Of a stretch of 64,000 nt of DNA, positions 52,286 through 60,468 are shown one piece after another. The notes beneath the pieces are model-generated. The model ran no database searches. It worked only from the letters and a program-made list of their open reading frames with translations, and was not told the DNA's origin. Positions within the stretch are counted from its first letter, which is position 1. Every line of letters starts with the position of its first letter. Location: the NCBI RefSeq assembly GCF_013410375.1, contig NZ_JACCFL010000001.1, positions 992,001 to 1,056,000 on the forward strand, in the 5' to 3' direction. The DNA comes from Leifsonia shinshuensis (lineage in GTDB: Bacteria > Actinomycetota > Actinomycetes > Actinomycetales > Microbacteriaceae). A program made the translations under genes and the position numbers.

Positions 52286-53961
52286 TGACCGACCCTCGCT
52301 CGGAGCCGCCGGAGCAGGTTACGTCGGCGGAGACCCCGGACGCGCTCGGAGCGTACCCGCGGCTCACGCCGCCGCAGCTGCAGGCGCTGAGCGAGCACGG
52401 CGCCACCGTCCCCGTCTCGGAGGGTCAGGTGCTGGCACGGGCGGGCGAGCCGATCGGCTCGTTCTTCGCCGTGATCGAGGGCCGGGTCGGCGTCCAGGAC
52501 ACGGACCCGGACGGACAGGGAGCGCGAACCGAGGTGCACGGGCCCGGCCGCTTCGTCGGCGACATCGGGCTGCTGGAGGGCCAACCGTCGTTCGCGACCG
52601 TGACCGCGCTTCAGGCCGGCACGGTGCTCGCCGTGCCGATACCGGCGCTGGAGCGGATCGTAACCGGCGACCCGCTGCTCGGCGACATCATCCTGCGCGC
52701 GTACCTCATCCGGCGGTCGCTGGCGATCGGGGCCGGCGCCGGGCTCCGCATCGTGGGCTCACGGTTCTCGCCGGACACCCGCCGGCTGCTGGACTTCGCC
52801 GCGCGCAACCGGATTCCGCACCGGCTCCTCGACCTGGACGGCGATCCCGCGGCCGAGCTCATCGTCCGGCGACTGAGCCTGGACGTCGCCGACCTCCCGG
52901 TCGTCATCGTGGGCGGCACGCGGATCATGCGCAATCCGTCCGTCGCGGAGGTCTCGGAGGCGCTCGGCATCCGCCGAGCGCGGGCGCAACCGACCTGCGA
53001 TCTCCTCGTCGTGGGCGCTGGGCCGGCGGGGCTGGCGGCGACAGTGTACGCCGCCTCCGATGGGCTGTCGGTCGTCCTCTGCGACTCCGTCGCCACCGGT
53101 GGCCAGGCGGCACAATCCGCCCGGATCGAGAACTATCTCGGGTTCCCGGCGGGGATCTCCGGCGCCGAGCTCGCCGAGCGCGCCCGCCTTCAAGCGGCCA
53201 AGTTCGGAGCCACGGTCGTCGCGCCCGCCTCCGCCGAGGAGCTCGACGCCACGGGGGGCGCGATCACGGTCCGCTTCTCGGACGGAACGACCGTGACCCC
53301 CCGGGCGGTCGTCGTGGCGTCCGGAATGGAGTACCGCCGGCTGGCGGCGAAGAACCTCGACCGGTTCGAGTACACGAGCGTCTACTACGCGGCGACCATC
53401 AACGAGGCGCGGGAGTGCGGGATCGACCCGGTGGTGGTGGTCGGCGGCGGAAACTCGGCCGGACAGGCCGCCGTCTTCCTCTCCGGAACCGCCTCGCACG
53501 TCCACCTCGTCGTACGCGGGGACGAGCTCGGCGCGGACATGTCGCGCTACCTGGTCGCCCAGGTCGAGGATCACCCCCGGATCACCGTGCACGTGCGATC
53601 CGAGGTCGTGGAGGCCGCCGGAGGATCCCGGCTCGAATCCGTGACCGTCGAGCACCGGCCCTCCGGCGCGCGCGAGGAACTCCCCACCGCGCACCTCTTC
53701 GTGTTCATCGGCGCGGTTCCCGCGACGGCGTGGCTCGGTCCCGGCCTCGAGCGGGACGAACGCGGGTATCTGCTGACCGGCCCGCGGCCGGGCGCCGCCG
53801 AACCCCTGGTCCAACCCTTCGAGACCTCGGCGCACGGCGTCTTCGCCGTGGGCGACGTGCGCAGTGGGTCGGTCAAGCGGATGTCGGCCGCGGTGGGAGA
53901 GGGGGCGAGCGTGGTGAAGATGGTGCACGACTACCTCGCCACCGGAGGCAGCAGGTCCTAG
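52285..53961 (+). CDS. Cyclic-nucleotide-binding / glutaredoxin-like / thioredoxin reductase-like fusion
   Basis: The 558-residue protein has three parts: a cNMP-binding (CRP-like) domain (about 30-145), a thioredoxin-fold domain (about 155-228) whose CxxC place reads SRFSPDT, and a thioredoxin-reductase-like FAD/NADPH module from 238 (GAGPAGL 244-250; VVVVGGGNSAGQAA near 395; AVGDVRSG near the end). The redox CxxC of true thioredoxin reductases is absent; the region reads YTSVYYAATINEAREC. So it may reduce a partner by another route or act as a flavin-based sensor. It is the last gene of the operon; an ATG start overlaps the UBP gene stop. Confidence 0.93.
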   Translation: MTDPRSEPPEQVTSAETPDALGAYPRLTPPQLQALSEHGATVPVSEGQVLARAGEPIGSFFAVIEGRVGVQDTDPDGQGARTEVHGPGRFVGDIGLLEGQPSFATVTALQAGTVLAVPIPALERIVTGDPLLGDIILRAYLIRRSLAIGAGAGLRIVGSRFSPDTRRLLDFAARNRIPHRLLDLDGDPAAELIVRRLSLDVADLPVVIVGGTRIMRNPSVAEVSEALGIRRARAQPTCDLLVVGAGPAGLAATVYAASDGLSVVLCDSVATGGQAAQSARIENYLGFPAGISGAELAERARLQAAKFGATVVAPASAEELDATGGAITVRFSDGTTVTPRAVVVASGMEYRRLAAKNLDRFEYTSVYYAATINEARECGIDPVVVVGGGNSAGQAAVFLSGTASHVHLVVRGDELGADMSRYLVAQVEDHPRITVHVRSEVVEAAGGSRLESVTVEHRPSGAREELPTAHLFVFIGAVPATAWLGPGLERDERGYLLTGPRPGAAEPLVQPFETSAHGVFAVGDVRSGSVKRMSAAVGEGASVVKMVHDYLATGGSRS

Positions 53962-54938
53962 CGTCGCAGGGTCACCGAGGGCTGCTCCCCGAAAGCGTGC
54001 GCGTAGGCCGCGGCGAATCTGCCGAGGTGCAGGAAGCCCCAGCGTGTGGCGACGTCCGTGACGGTGACGGTGCCGGGCGTCGCCTCGGACAGTTCGTGCT
54101 GCACCTTCTCCAGCCGGAGCCGGCGGAGGTACCTCATCGGCGTCGTGCCCAGCGATCGCCGGAAGCCCTCCTGCAGGCTGCGGACGCTCATCGACACCTC
54201 GGCGGCCAGCTCGGCCACCGTCCAGGGTCGCCCCGGGTCGCTGCGCAGAAGCTCCGCGGCCCTCGAGACCGGGCGCGTGCCCGCCGTGGGCGACGGCGCG
54301 GCGAGTGCGGCCGTGTAGTTGTGCGGCTGCCCGAACAGGAGGCTGTGGAGCAGCGCCTGCTCCAATCGCTGTACCGCCAGCGGGTGGGCGAGCGCGCCGT
54401 TCGCCTGCGCCGCGGTGCGGTCGATCATGCGGAGGGCGAGGAGCATCGCCTGTCCTCCCGCGCTGCTCATGCTCAGGTCGGCTGCGAACTCGAGCGGGCG
54501 CACCGCGGGCTCGCCGAGCAGGTCCTCGAGCTCGCGCCGCACGTCGTCGCGCGGGAACATCAGCGAGAGCTGGGAGAAGCGCGGGCTGCAGTCGAAGCTC
54601 ACCGGCCGCCCCGGCATGAAGACGCCGGCGGTGCGCGACGTCCCGTACACCGGGGTCCCGAGGCCGGCCTCCATGGTCGCCCGGCCGGTCATGGGAATGT
54701 CCACGTGGTAGTTGTCGGCTTCTGCGGTGTCGATGCGCACGGGTTCCCGGAACCGCATGTAGCCGCAGGTCGTCCGGCCGACGATCACCGCATTGAGGGT
54801 CAGACCGACGGTGCTCGACGCCCGGGCGGAGGGGAATTCGACGGGCAGGAACAGGCGCGAGAGCTCGTGCCGCGCCTCCTCGACACCCGGAGCGGATGTG
54901 ATTCGGCCGCTGCCGAACATCTCGATCTCAGGGTGCAC
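53958..54938 (-). CDS. AraC-family transcriptional regulator
   Basis: The 326-residue protein has an AraC-binding-like N-terminal domain (PF14525 type; GVFMPGRPVSFDCSPRFSQL) and a C-terminal AraC HTH pair (WTVAELAAEVSMSVRSLQEGFRRSLGTTPMRYLRRLRLEKV, FLHLGRFAAAYAHAFGE). It starts at GTG 54938. It is convergent with the chaperone operon (4-bp overlap), so it more likely controls something else. Confidence 0.92.
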   Translation of the reverse strand: MHPEIEMFGSGRITSAPGVEEARHELSRLFLPVEFPSARASSTVGLTLNAVIVGRTTCGYMRFREPVRIDTAEADNYHVDIPMTGRATMEAGLGTPVYGTSRTAGVFMPGRPVSFDCSPRFSQLSLMFPRDDVRRELEDLLGEPAVRPLEFAADLSMSSAGGQAMLLALRMIDRTAAQANGALAHPLAVQRLEQALLHSLLFGQPHNYTAALAAPSPTAGTRPVSRAAELLRSDPGRPWTVAELAAEVSMSVRSLQEGFRRSLGTTPMRYLRRLRLEKVQHELSEATPGTVTVTDVATRWGFLHLGRFAAAYAHAFGEQPSVTLRR

Positions 54939-55251
54939 GGACAGATTGTACGTGCCCTAATAGTGTGTGCCCTCACGATCGGGTCGACGCGGACTGCGAG
55001 CTCCTTCAGGGTGCGGCGGTCGCCGGCGCTGAGGCTGCGCGAGGCGGACAGCGAGACGCGCGAACCGGATATCGACCTCGATTTCGGCCTGCCTAACGTG
55101 GAGGCGTCGACATGACTAGGGGTCGACGAACTGCGATGGCCCTCCCCTTCGGGTGGGGAGGGCCATCGCGCCCTGGGGCAACGTCACTGCGACCGCAGGT
55201 CGAGACGAGGCGGAAGCGAAATGCAACACGGAAATGCGCGGTCGGCGTTCG
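54939..55251. other. Non-coding gap with two hairpins
   Basis: No gene is convincing here. CGTCGAC (55105-55111) and GTCGACG (55122-55128) form a 7-bp inverted repeat. GATGGCCCTCCCC (55135-55147) and GGGGAGGGCCATC (55155-55167) form a perfect 13-bp hairpin without a T tail; it looks like a terminator, but the gene it serves is unclear. It may be a relic of a lost gene end. Confidence 0.5.
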
Positions 55252-55512
55252 ATGGCTGAGTCGGAGTTCCCGATGCGGTCGAGGTCGTGCCCGCGCTGCG
55301 GCTCGCGCGCCACCGTGGACAGCAATCCGTACTACGGGGTGGGGCTGGCGGTCCACAGCCATCTGTGGAGTTGCTCGCGGTGCGACTTCGTTGCATTCCT
55401 GCGGCTGCAGACGCCCTCCGGTGACGACCCGCCGACTGAGCAGTACCGACCGGCGACCCGGGGGTCGAGGCGAGGGGTGCTCGCCCGCCTGTTCCGGTTC
55501 TTCGGGCGGTGA
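55252..55512 (+). CDS. Small zinc-ribbon protein
   Basis: The 86-residue protein has two CxxC pairs, CPRCG and CSRCD, about 30 residues apart, which fit one zinc ribbon, and ends in a basic helix (RGVLARLFRFFGR). No family beyond that is recognised. The start is uncertain: ATG 55252 lacks a clear ribosome site, and ATGs at 55234 and 55273 also exist. It overlaps the following gene by 4 bp. Confidence 0.65.
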   Translation: MAESEFPMRSRSCPRCGSRATVDSNPYYGVGLAVHSHLWSCSRCDFVAFLRLQTPSGDDPPTEQYRPATRGSRRGVLARLFRFFGR

Positions 55513-55838
55513 CGCGGGTGGAAGACTCCCGCTTCTGCGGCCGAGGCGAGTGGATCGCGGCGGTCGAGCGCGCTCTGTCGCGGCACGATGCGCAGCAGAT
55601 CTTCGCGGCGAAGGCGATCGACCCCGAGACCGTGCTCGCGGTCGCGCGCTGCGAGGTGTCGATGGCATCGACCGCCGGCGTTTCGATGGTGAGCCATGCG
55701 CAGCTCGAGCAGCTGACCGGCTTCCCGCGCTATGTCGTCCTCCGCGCTCGCCTGGCCCTGATCGAGCTGGGACTGGAGGATCTCGCGGCAGCGCCCGGCG
55801 CGCCAGGGAACGTCCACCGGGAGCTGAGGCATCCCTGA
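55509..55838 (+). CDS. Hypothetical protein, possible HTH remnant
   Basis: The 109-residue protein starts at GTG 55509 in a GTGA overlap. Its middle (SMASTAGVSMVSHAQLEQLTGFPRYVVLRARLALIELGLE) resembles the helix-turn-helix of actinobacterial plasmid/element replication proteins, which are much longer, so this may be a cut-down relic. I am not sure of function. Confidence 0.55.
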   Translation: MTRVEDSRFCGRGEWIAAVERALSRHDAQQIFAAKAIDPETVLAVARCEVSMASTAGVSMVSHAQLEQLTGFPRYVVLRARLALIELGLEDLAAAPGAPGNVHRELRHP

Positions 55839-55879
55839 GCCGCGATGCGTGAGTGCGCTCGCTCTCGCGGAAAGAAGCG

Positions 55880-56905
55880 TCACGCCCTGACGGACGACGC
55901 CGGCGGAGTCCACCCCAGGATCGGTGCGAGAGCGCCCGCCATATCCTCCAGGATCTGCCCGTAGTCGTCCGGGGTGAAGTCGAACGGCAGGGCGAAGGCG
56001 ACCTCGTCGACCTCGGGGAAGGAGCGGGTCGACAGCAGCCGATCCGCGATCTGCTCGGATGTGCCGACCAGGTCTTCGGCGAACAGGAACCCGCGCGGAC
56101 CGTGCGGGATGCCGACGCGTCCTCGCCGGGACTCCGCATACGCCAGGTAGCGTTCGCGCTGCTCGGCGGTCGCCGAATCGGTCGGGATCACCACGAGACC
56201 CTGTGACACCCGGGCCCGTTCGCCGTCGGGATGCCGCTCCCGGTACAGCCGGATCTGCTCGTACTACTCGGTGTCGAAGTCTGTCGAGTTCACCGACTGC
56301 ACGACGCTGCTGGTCAGCAGGTGGAATCCGTTCTCCGCCGCCCAGGTCGTCGAGGCCGGGCTTGCCGCGCCGTACCAGAGCCGGTCGACGAGGCCGGGCG
56401 AGTGCGGTTCGATCCGCTCCGAGTACGCTTCGATCCCCTCCGTGCCCGAGAACGGGCTCACGCGGTCCCCGGCGAGATAGCGACGCAGGCGCACGAGCCG
56501 CTCGTAGCCGAACTGCTCGTGCTCGGCGGTGTCGGGGTAGAGCGCCGGAGCGATCTCGTCGAACCGTCCGGGAGGTCCGACCGAGAACCCGGGCTCGAGA
56601 CGCCCTCCCGTGAGCACGTCGACCGTCGCGAGGTCTTCGGCGAGACGGAACGGGTTCTCGTAGCCGAGTGGGATGACGGCCGTGCCGAGGCGGATGCGAT
56701 GGGTGCGCTGGGATGCCGCGGCGAGCACCGCCACGGGCGAGGAGATCCCGTACTGCAGGTGGCGGTCGCGCAGCCAGGCGCTGTCGAAACCGAGCCTCTC
56801 GGCGCGTTCGATGATCGCCAGGGTCGCCTCATGGCCGGCGCGCGGGTCGTCGCGGTCGAAGAGGCCGATCGTGAGGAAGCCCAGGGAGCGCAGCGGTCTG
56901 GTCAC
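55880..56905 (-). pseudogene. LLM-class flavin-dependent oxidoreductase interrupted by an amber codon
   Basis: From GTG 56905 the frame encodes a luciferase-like monooxygenase (GFLTIGLFDRDDPRAGHEATL, RIRLGTAVIPLGYENPFRLAEDLATVD) and stops at TAG 56264-56266 after STDFDTE. The same frame continues without gap (YEQIRLYRERHPDGERARVS) through the C-terminal barrel to 55880. One CAG-to-TAG change would explain it. The full protein would have 341 residues. Downstream re-initiation at 56209 is possible but would yield only a 109-residue fragment. Confidence 0.85.
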
Positions 56906-56977
56906 GCGATCACCGTAGCGGTGGGCGAACCGCCTGAGCGGACCGTCGCGTAACGCGTTGTCACGTCGTGGGTGACG

Positions 56978-57583
56978 TCATCCGGCGGACTCCGCCTTGC
57001 CTGCGCCGTCGCCCTCCTTGCCCGCTGCCTTGATGTCCGCCGCGGCGGCATTGTCGATGGCTTTCTCGACGATCCGGTCGGCCTTCTCCAGAGCCTGGCG
57101 GATCTTGACCTCGCCGGGGTTGGAGACGAGCGCGATGATGCCGGAGTGGCCCGGCTCGATCGCGTCCTCGAGTTCCTTCGCCAGCTCCTTCTTGTGGTGG
57201 CGCTCGCGCAGCTTGCCGATGATGCCGCCGCCCGCGCCGACCACCAGGGCGCTGCCGATGATCGAGGGTGGGAACAGCACACCCAGCACCGCGCCGCCGA
57301 CTGCGCCCCAGGTGAGTCCCTCGCGGGTGCTGTGGTCCGTGGCCTTCTGCACTTCGAGTTTGCCGTCCGGGGTCCGTCGGACGACGACGACCCCGTCGAT
57401 CTTGACCGTCGCGCCGTCCTCGGCCTTCTTCAGAGCTTCGTATGCCTCCAGCGCGATGTCGGTGTCCGCGAAGTCTGCGGCGAGCAGCGTGTAGGCGCCG
57501 TCGCTGATGCCCGCCGCCTGCACGGCGACGTCCGAGTCATCCGCGCCGGAGTCGTCGGCGGGAGTGGATGGTGTGTCGGTCAT
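56978..57583 (-). CDS. DUF1269 family protein, paralog
   Basis: The 201-residue protein shares the DUF1269 layout with the gene at 22528: YTLLAADFADTDIALEAYEALKK, a Gly-rich hydrophobic hairpin (LTWGAVGGAVLGVLFPPSIIGSALVVGAGGGIIGKL) and a C-terminal half with GHSGIIALVSN. GAAGGAGA precedes the ATG. Unlike its paralog it has no DosR-like box in front. Function unknown. Confidence 0.88.
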   Translation of the reverse strand: MTDTPSTPADDSGADDSDVAVQAAGISDGAYTLLAADFADTDIALEAYEALKKAEDGATVKIDGVVVVRRTPDGKLEVQKATDHSTREGLTWGAVGGAVLGVLFPPSIIGSALVVGAGGGIIGKLRERHHKKELAKELEDAIEPGHSGIIALVSNPGEVKIRQALEKADRIVEKAIDNAAAADIKAAGKEGDGAGKAESAG

Positions 57584-57792
57584 GTCCGGTCTCCTTCACG
57601 AGCGGTGTCTGCCGTTTCGGGCGAAAGTATAGGAGCGGGCATTGCCTGCGGCTATCCCGGTTTGCCTGGCAGTCTCCTGGGCCGCCCTCACGGATTCCGC
57701 GTGTGCGGCGTACCGTCTTCGCCGTCGACTGGCAATCAGGGTGGACTGGGCATCCGCTCGTCGACGCGATCATCGGCAGGGAAGGGAGAACG

Positions 57793-58545
57793 GTGGGCAG
57801 GCACACCGCGCGGACCGGCGGGCTCCGCCGGGTCGGCGATGTCATCGTCGCGCACCCGCTCCCGACCGGCGCCGTCGTGACCGCGGCATTGGTCACGGCG
57901 CTGGCCGTCACGGCGCTGGGAACGGCCGACCGGACGCCGGCGCCCGCACATCCGGACTCCTCCGGGTCCGGCGCCGCCCCCGTCGTCGCCCTGTCCGTTC
58001 CGAACGTGGTGGGCCTCTCGGAGTCCCGCGCCACGGATGCTTTGCGCGCCCGGGGGTTCTCGACGGAGTTCCGCACGGAGTCGGGGGAGCCCGCGTCCGG
58101 CGAGGTGGGCTCCGTCGTGATCCGGCAGTCCCCGGGCGCGGGAGCGTGGGCGGCGAAGGGGACGAGGATCGCCCTGACCGTCGCGCCGGCGGGATCGGGT
58201 GGCTCGACGCCGCCTCCGAACGCAGGCGGTTCGACAGGATCGGGAGCCGTCCCGGCGCCGGCCGGGCCGGGCAGCACGTCCGCGACGGGCGCGGCCGAGG
58301 GCGGCGCCGGAGTCGGAAACGCGGGCGCTTCCCGCAGTGGCGGCGCGGCGCCCGCTCCCGTCCCGCCGGTTCCCGCGCCCGCGCCGCCGGCGCCCGCTCC
58401 ACAGCCTCCGACGGCCCCGGCGCCGGCCCCGGCGGTCACCCCTCCGCCGGCCGTCCCGGCGCCGCCCGGGCCCTCCCTGCCGCTTCCGCCGCTTCCGGGA
58501 TCACCGCTCGGTGTCGTCGGCGGCCTCCTCCGTTCCGTCGTCTAG
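57793..58545 (+). CDS. PASTA-domain membrane-anchored protein with Pro-rich tail
   Basis: The 250-residue protein starts at GTG 57793 (GGGAG upstream), has one membrane helix (about 23-45; VVTAALVTALAVTALG), one PASTA domain (VPNVVGLSESRATDALRARGFSTEFRTESGE...) and a long tail of Pro/Ala/Gly repeats. PASTA domains bind muropeptides or lipid II, usually in serine/threonine kinases and PBPs; a single domain on an anchored protein may sense or bridge the wall. An earlier in-frame start (57568) lacks a ribosome site. Confidence 0.8.
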   Translation: MGRHTARTGGLRRVGDVIVAHPLPTGAVVTAALVTALAVTALGTADRTPAPAHPDSSGSGAAPVVALSVPNVVGLSESRATDALRARGFSTEFRTESGEPASGEVGSVVIRQSPGAGAWAAKGTRIALTVAPAGSGGSTPPPNAGGSTGSGAVPAPAGPGSTSATGAAEGGAGVGNAGASRSGGAAPAPVPPVPAPAPPAPAPQPPTAPAPAPAVTPPPAVPAPPGPSLPLPPLPGSPLGVVGGLLRSVV

Positions 58546-58639
58546 GGCGGCCGCCCGCCTGTCGAGCCACGCCTGACGGGCGGACCTGCGACGCCTCGCT
58601 AGGCTGTGGCTCGCACTGCTTCGTTCGGGGGGAATCGAT

Positions 58640-59692
58640 ATGACGACGCGCGTCTGGATCGTGATCGGGGCGTTCGCCTCAGCGCTGTGCCTGGGGCTGG
58701 CCGCCACCGTGGTGGTGATGTTCTTCGGCGCCCGCGAGGCCTCGCAGCCGTCGGCGATCGTCTCGGCCTACTTGTCGCAGGTGGAGCGCGGTCATATCTC
58801 CGCGGCGCTGCGGATGGAGGGCCGCGCCGCGGACCCGGCGGAGGTGCTGCTCACCGACACGGCGTACCGCCACGCGACGGACCGGATGACCGGGTTCGAC
58901 ATCCTCGGCACGCGCACGGTCGGGGCCGGCGCGACGGTCGAGGCGCGCATCCAGCAGAAGAGCGGTTCGTCCACGGCGACCTTCGAGCTGAGCAGGACGG
59001 TCACCCCGCTCAGTCCGCTGGGGCTGGACACGTGGAGGCTTCGGCCGGTGGAGCTGACGACGGTGGAGATCACGGTGGGCGCGCCCGGCCGCATCGCTGC
59101 GACCCTCGCCGGGGTCCCGCTCGGGTGGAAAGGCGCGGTGCAGCACATCCACGCGTTCCCCGGCGACTATGCGTTCGCCCTCACGTCGCAGTCGCCGTGG
59201 TTCACCGTGCCGGATGCCGCGGTCTCCGTCGCCGGTTTCGGCCACTCCGACCGGTTCCAGGTCCCCGCGACGCTGACGGCGAAGGGCAGGGACGCCGCGA
59301 TCGCCGCCGCCGACGCCTGGCTGGACCAGTGCGCGGCCGTACCCGACTTCCATCCGGTCCGATGCTCCTTCGGGCTGACCTCCGGTCCCGACGCGGGCGA
59401 GGTCTGGGCGAACCAGTCCTGGAAGGTGCAGTCGCGCCCGACGCTCGCGATCGGCGACTGGGACTTCGGCTGCCGGACGCCCACCACGGCGGGCGTGAGC
59501 GCCGGCGGGTGCTGGCCGGTGACGACGACCGCGCCCGGAGAGGTCACGTTCCACGCCGACTACTCGATTCCGGCGACCGGCGAGACGGGCGATGTCACGT
59601 CCACGGGTCCGATCGAAGCGGACGTCACGGGGTGGATCAGCTCGTTCACCGACTCCGGAGCGCTGTTCGGCTCCGTGGACTGGACGGACTAG
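58640..59692 (+). CDS. Membrane-anchored extracytoplasmic protein of unknown function
   Basis: The 350-residue protein has one N-terminal membrane helix (residues 5-29) and a large outside part with repeated beta-strand patterns and four cysteines near 230-300 (CAAVPDFHPVRC, CRTPTTAGVSAGGC), likely disulfide bonded. I recognise no family. It ends 4 bp inside the convergent TetR gene. Confidence 0.8.
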   Translation: MTTRVWIVIGAFASALCLGLAATVVVMFFGAREASQPSAIVSAYLSQVERGHISAALRMEGRAADPAEVLLTDTAYRHATDRMTGFDILGTRTVGAGATVEARIQQKSGSSTATFELSRTVTPLSPLGLDTWRLRPVELTTVEITVGAPGRIAATLAGVPLGWKGAVQHIHAFPGDYAFALTSQSPWFTVPDAAVSVAGFGHSDRFQVPATLTAKGRDAAIAAADAWLDQCAAVPDFHPVRCSFGLTSGPDAGEVWANQSWKVQSRPTLAIGDWDFGCRTPTTAGVSAGGCWPVTTTAPGEVTFHADYSIPATGETGDVTSTGPIEADVTGWISSFTDSGALFGSVDWTD

Positions 59693-60369
59693 AGCAGTCG
59701 GCTCCGCAGCGCCGCATGGCGTGAGCGGAGCCCGTCGATGAGGGCGCGGAGCCCGAGCTCGAAGGCGGCGTCCGCGGGCTCCGCGCCGTCCAGGGCGGCG
59801 GCGCGGGCGGCATACGCCGAGGCGAATGCGGGGACCTCGTGCTCGGCGCCGGCCGGGTCGAACATGTCGCCGGGGGCGACCGCGTCGAGGGCCGAGCCGA
59901 GGATGAACGACTCGATCGCGACGATCGCCGAGAGCACCTCCGCCTCCGGCCAGCCGGCCCGGACCATCGCCGCCACGACGGTGTCGTACATGTGCATCGT
60001 CCGCAGCGCCCCGGTGAGCGGAAGGGTGGCCAGGAGGGCGATCGTCGGCGGATGCGTCGCGAACGCCCGCCGGTACGAGCGCGCCCACTGCAGCATCGCC
60101 ACGTCCCACTGCTCGGTCGCGAAGGCGCTCACGTCGATGCGGTCGGAGACGAGCTCGCGGACGCTCGCGATCACGTCCTCCTTGCCCTCGACGTGGTTGT
60201 AGATGGCGCTGGGCCGCACGCGGAGCGCCTGGGCGAGTCGCACCATGGTGAAGCCCTCGGCGCCGGACTCGTCGAGCAGTCGCAGCGCCGCGTGCGCGAT
60301 CAGGTCGCGGGTCAGTACGGCCTTCCTCGGTCGCCCGGCGCGCCGGGCCGGCGAGGCGATTTCGGCCAT
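59689..60369 (-). CDS. TetR-family transcriptional regulator
   Basis: The 226-residue protein has the TetR HTH (LTRDLIAHAALRLLDESGAEGFTMVRLAQALRVRPSAIYNHVEGKEDV) and a TetR_C-type helical domain. ATG 60369 has AAGGA 5 nt upstream. It is divergent from an amidohydrolase-permease pair, with a palindrome between, and probably represses that unit. Confidence 0.92.
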   Translation of the reverse strand: MAEIASPARRAGRPRKAVLTRDLIAHAALRLLDESGAEGFTMVRLAQALRVRPSAIYNHVEGKEDVIASVRELVSDRIDVSAFATEQWDVAMLQWARSYRRAFATHPPTIALLATLPLTGALRTMHMYDTVVAAMVRAGWPEAEVLSAIVAIESFILGSALDAVAPGDMFDPAGAEHEVPAFASAYAARAAALDGAEPADAAFELGLRALIDGLRSRHAALRSRLL

Positions 60370-60413
60370 GCTCTTCCTTTCGGGCACGATCACAGCCTAA
60401 TATCGCTCCAAAC

Positions 60414-60432
60414 AAAAGAACGTCGTTCATTT
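60414..60432. promoter_or_regulatory. Candidate TetR operator
   Basis: AAAAGAACG-T-CGTTCATTT is an inverted repeat (GAACG/CGTTC) in the 99-bp gap between the TetR gene and the amidohydrolase. It is the only clear palindrome in this gap. Confidence 0.55.
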
Positions 60433-60468
60433 ATTCACGGCGTTCGGTCTGCAGCGATGGAGGTGTGC

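Noticed and set aside
52197..55115. A 972-codon plus-strand frame over the flavoprotein and AraC genes
   Set aside because: It is out of frame with the CNB/TrxR gene, antisense to the AraC gene and has low-complexity Arg/Gly content without family motifs.
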